This document shows positions 5,618-7,174 of a stretch of DNA of 7,174 nt, piece after piece. The notes below the pieces were generated by a model, which was given only the letters and a program-made list of their open reading frames with translations, was not told where the DNA came from and searched no databases. The DNA comes from an uncultured Eubacteriales bacterium (GTDB taxonomy: Bacteria; Bacillota; Clostridia; Oscillospirales; Acutalibacteraceae), in NCBI GenBank assembly GCA_900320415.1, contig ONSE01000005.1:1-7174 (forward strand), read 5' to 3'. A program made the position numbers and the translations under genes. How positions within the stretch are numbered: position 1 is the first letter of the stretch; each line of letters begins with the position of its first letter.

Positions 5618-6976
5618 TCAGCCCTCACTCTTTTGGTGAGCCTTCTCGAACTCCTGCATGAAATCCGTGGTGTACTCGCCCGTGACAAACTTTTCGTCCG
5701 AGAGAATCTCCGCGAGAATATTGCGGTTGATATCAATGCCGTCAATCGTCAGCTCCGAGAGCGCCATCTTCATCTTGCGGATCGCCTCGGGGCGTGTTCT
5801 CGCCTGCACGATCAGCTTGCCGATCATGGAATCGTAGTAGGGCGGCACAAAATAGTCCTGATAAATCGCGGTATCAAAGCGCACAAAGGAGCCGCCGGGA
5901 GTGTGGAGACGCCTGATCCTGCCGCAGCTGGGACGGAAGCCCTTCTCGGGGTTCTCGGCGTTGATGCGGCACTCGATGACGTTGCCGTGTGTGAAGATGC
6001 TGTCCTGCGTTCTGGTGAGCTTCGCGCCGGCGGCGATACGGATCTGCCACTGCACGATGTCGAGTCCCGTCACCATCTCGGTGACGCCGTGCTCTACCTG
6101 CAGACGTGTATTCATCTCCATGAAATAGAAATGGTTATTCTGATCCAGCAGAAACTCCACAGTGCCCGCGTTGACGTAGTGTACCGCCTTCGCCGCCTTG
6201 ACCGCGGCGATCATCATCTGCTTTCTGGTCTTTTCATCGAGGGCGGGGCTGGGGCTTTCCTCAATCATCTTCTGGTTCTTGCGCTGCACCGAACACTCGC
6301 GCTCTCCGAGACAGATGATGTTGTCATACTTGTCGCAGAGAAGCTGCATTTCAATGTGCTTGACGGGGAAGATGAACTTTTCGAGGTAGCACGTGCCGTC
6401 GCCGAACGCCGCCTTCGCCTCCGCGGACGCGGAGAGGAACGCGTCCTCAAACTGCTCGATGGCATCTACGCGGCGGATACCCTTGCCGCCGCCGCCCGAG
6501 CGCGCCTTGATCAGCAGGGGGAAGCCGATCTTCTCCGCCTCCGCCTTAGCCAGCGCCACGTCCTCCACGATATCGCAGCCGGGAGTGACGGGGACGCCTG
6601 CCGCGCGCATGGTCTTGCGCGCCATGTCCTTGTCGCCGAGCATCCCGATCATCGAGGAGGTCGGTCCGATAAAGTTGATGTTGCACTGCTCGCAGAGAGA
6701 AACAAACTTGGCGTTCTCGCTGAGCAGTCCGTAGCCGGGATGAATCGCCTGCGCGCCGCTCTCCACCGCTACCGTCAGAATGGCGGGTATATTGAGATAG
6801 CTGTCGGCGACGCGGTTGCCGCCCACGCAGTAGCTCTCGTCGGCAAGCTGGACGTGCATGGCGTCCTTGTCCGCCTGGGAGTATATCGCCACGGTGGAAA
6901 TGCCCATCTCACGGCAGGCGCGGATGATGCGCACCGCGATCTCGCCGCGGTTGGCAATTAGTATCTTGGAAAACAT
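5618..6976 (-). CDS. accC: acetyl-CoA carboxylase, biotin carboxylase subunit
   Basis: ATP-grasp enzyme that carboxylates the biotin of AccB with bicarbonate and ATP. Its 452 residues match the family (about 450). The N-terminal domain begins with KILIANRGEIAVRI. ATP-binding lysines correspond to K116 (GDK) and K157 (LLIKA), and the glycine loop GGGGKG is at 161-166. H207, K236, E287, N289 and catalytic R291 (MNTRLQVEH) are in place, as is R337 (ECRINAE). Two positions differ from the pattern I expect. The RxQVEHPVTE motif has Gly at 297 instead of Pro, and the later PSPG segment reads PSCG with Cys at 351. The ATG has GAGG ten bases upstream; this overlaps the fabZ stop. Pyruvate or other acyl-CoA carboxylases share the fold, but length and the fabZ/accD/accA neighbours fix the assignment. 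Confidence 0.97.
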   Translation of the reverse strand: MFSKILIANRGEIAVRIIRACREMGISTVAIYSQADKDAMHVQLADESYCVGGNRVADSYLNIPAILTVAVESGAQAIHPGYGLLSENAKFVSLCEQCNINFIGPTSSMIGMLGDKDMARKTMRAAGVPVTPGCDIVEDVALAKAEAEKIGFPLLIKARSGGGGKGIRRVDAIEQFEDAFLSASAEAKAAFGDGTCYLEKFIFPVKHIEMQLLCDKYDNIICLGERECSVQRKNQKMIEESPSPALDEKTRKQMMIAAVKAAKAVHYVNAGTVEFLLDQNNHFYFMEMNTRLQVEHGVTEMVTGLDIVQWQIRIAAGAKLTRTQDSIFTHGNVIECRINAENPEKGFRPSCGRIRRLHTPGGSFVRFDTAIYQDYFVPPYYDSMIGKLIVQARTRPEAIRKMKMALSELTIDGIDINRNILAEILSDEKFVTGEYTTDFMQEFEKAHQKSEG

Positions 6977-6988
6977 TTTTCTTCAACC

Positions 6989-7174
6989 TCATCCTTCATT
7001 GGGAATCAGCGCGAACGAAAGCTCCGCGCTGACGCACAGCTTGCCGTCCACGTAGCCCTTGGCGTCGATAAAATAGAACGGACCCCTGTTCTTGGTGAGG
7101 GTGCAGACGCTCTCGAGGGTGTCGCCGGGCTTGACGGGATTCTTGAACTTGACGTTGTTCATCTTGGTGAAATA
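6989..7174 (-). CDS. fabZ: 3-hydroxyacyl-[ACP] dehydratase FabZ, C-terminal part (cut by window edge)
   Basis: The frame is open from the right edge of the window to a TGA at 6989-6991, giving the last 61 residues. The segments KFKNPVKPGDTL and YVDGKLCVSAELSFAL match the C-terminal half of FabZ hot-dog-fold dehydratases (compare RFKRPVVPGD and VDGKVVCEA in E. coli). FabZ removes water from 3-hydroxyacyl-ACP in the elongation cycle of type II fatty-acid synthesis. The catalytic His and Glu lie in the missing N-terminal part. The stop is 12 nt before the accC start, and the accC Shine-Dalgarno overlaps it, so the genes form one operon. In related operons accB lies just upstream of fabZ, so it is probably beyond the edge. 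Confidence 0.9.
   Translation of the reverse strand, partial: YFTKMNNVKFKNPVKPGDTLESVCTLTKNRGPFYFIDAKGYVDGKLCVSAELSFALIPNEG

Noticed and set aside
4664..6961. A 765-codon open frame on the + strand, antisense to accD and accC
   Set aside because: accD and accC are in the same frame, and their codon bias leaves the opposite strand free of stops. The translation is Leu/Arg/His/Asp-rich without any family motif, and the sense strand encodes two unmistakable enzymes.
1..7174. CRISPR arrays, mobile elements, tRNA/rRNA genes, defence or biosynthetic cassettes
   Set aside because: No regularly spaced repeats, transposase or integrase motifs, tRNA-like arms, toxin-antitoxin pairs or unusual enzyme clusters were seen. 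Apart from one gene, the content is ordinary housekeeping.

Overview
The window looks like chromosomal housekeeping DNA from a moderately GC-rich member of the Clostridia, most likely a gut Ruminococcaceae/Oscillospiraceae-type bacterium. Evidence: a dnaJ-prmA pair as in Firmicute heat-shock loci, a clostridial-style fabZ-accC-accD-accA order with separate AccA and AccD subunits, a short AccA, an Mrp/Nbp35 ATPase with a cysteine-rich N-terminus, Shine-Dalgarno sites of the GGAGG type, and simple U-tailed terminators. The lineage is inferred from gene order and protein character; no database search was made.

Layout, left to right. Positions 1-84 are a short leader with possible RNA folding, or the end of an unidentified upstream gene. 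On the + strand follow dnaJ (co-chaperone) and prmA (ribosomal protein L11 methyltransferase), 13 nt apart and probably one transcript. A separate promoter with a perfect 8-bp inverted repeat in its spacer precedes a four-helix membrane protein with a very acidic, 11-residue-periodic cytoplasmic tail, which I do not recognise. It is closed by a strong intrinsic terminator. Next is mrp, a P-loop iron-sulfur carrier ATPase. A long hairpin with A and T tracts on its two sides serves as a shared terminator for mrp and the convergent operon.

The right half is on the - strand and reads fabZ (C-terminal part only), accC, accD, accA. This is the distal part of a type II fatty-acid synthesis operon. 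AccC carboxylates biotin on the carrier protein AccB, AccD and AccA form the carboxyltransferase that makes malonyl-CoA, and FabZ acts in the elongation cycle. AccB is not in the window and would be expected beyond the right edge.

I see no mobile element, CRISPR array, tRNA, rRNA or defence system, and no convincing undescribed system. The best leads are the unknown membrane protein with its palindromic promoter, unusual residues in AccC and AccD, and the folded leader before dnaJ.
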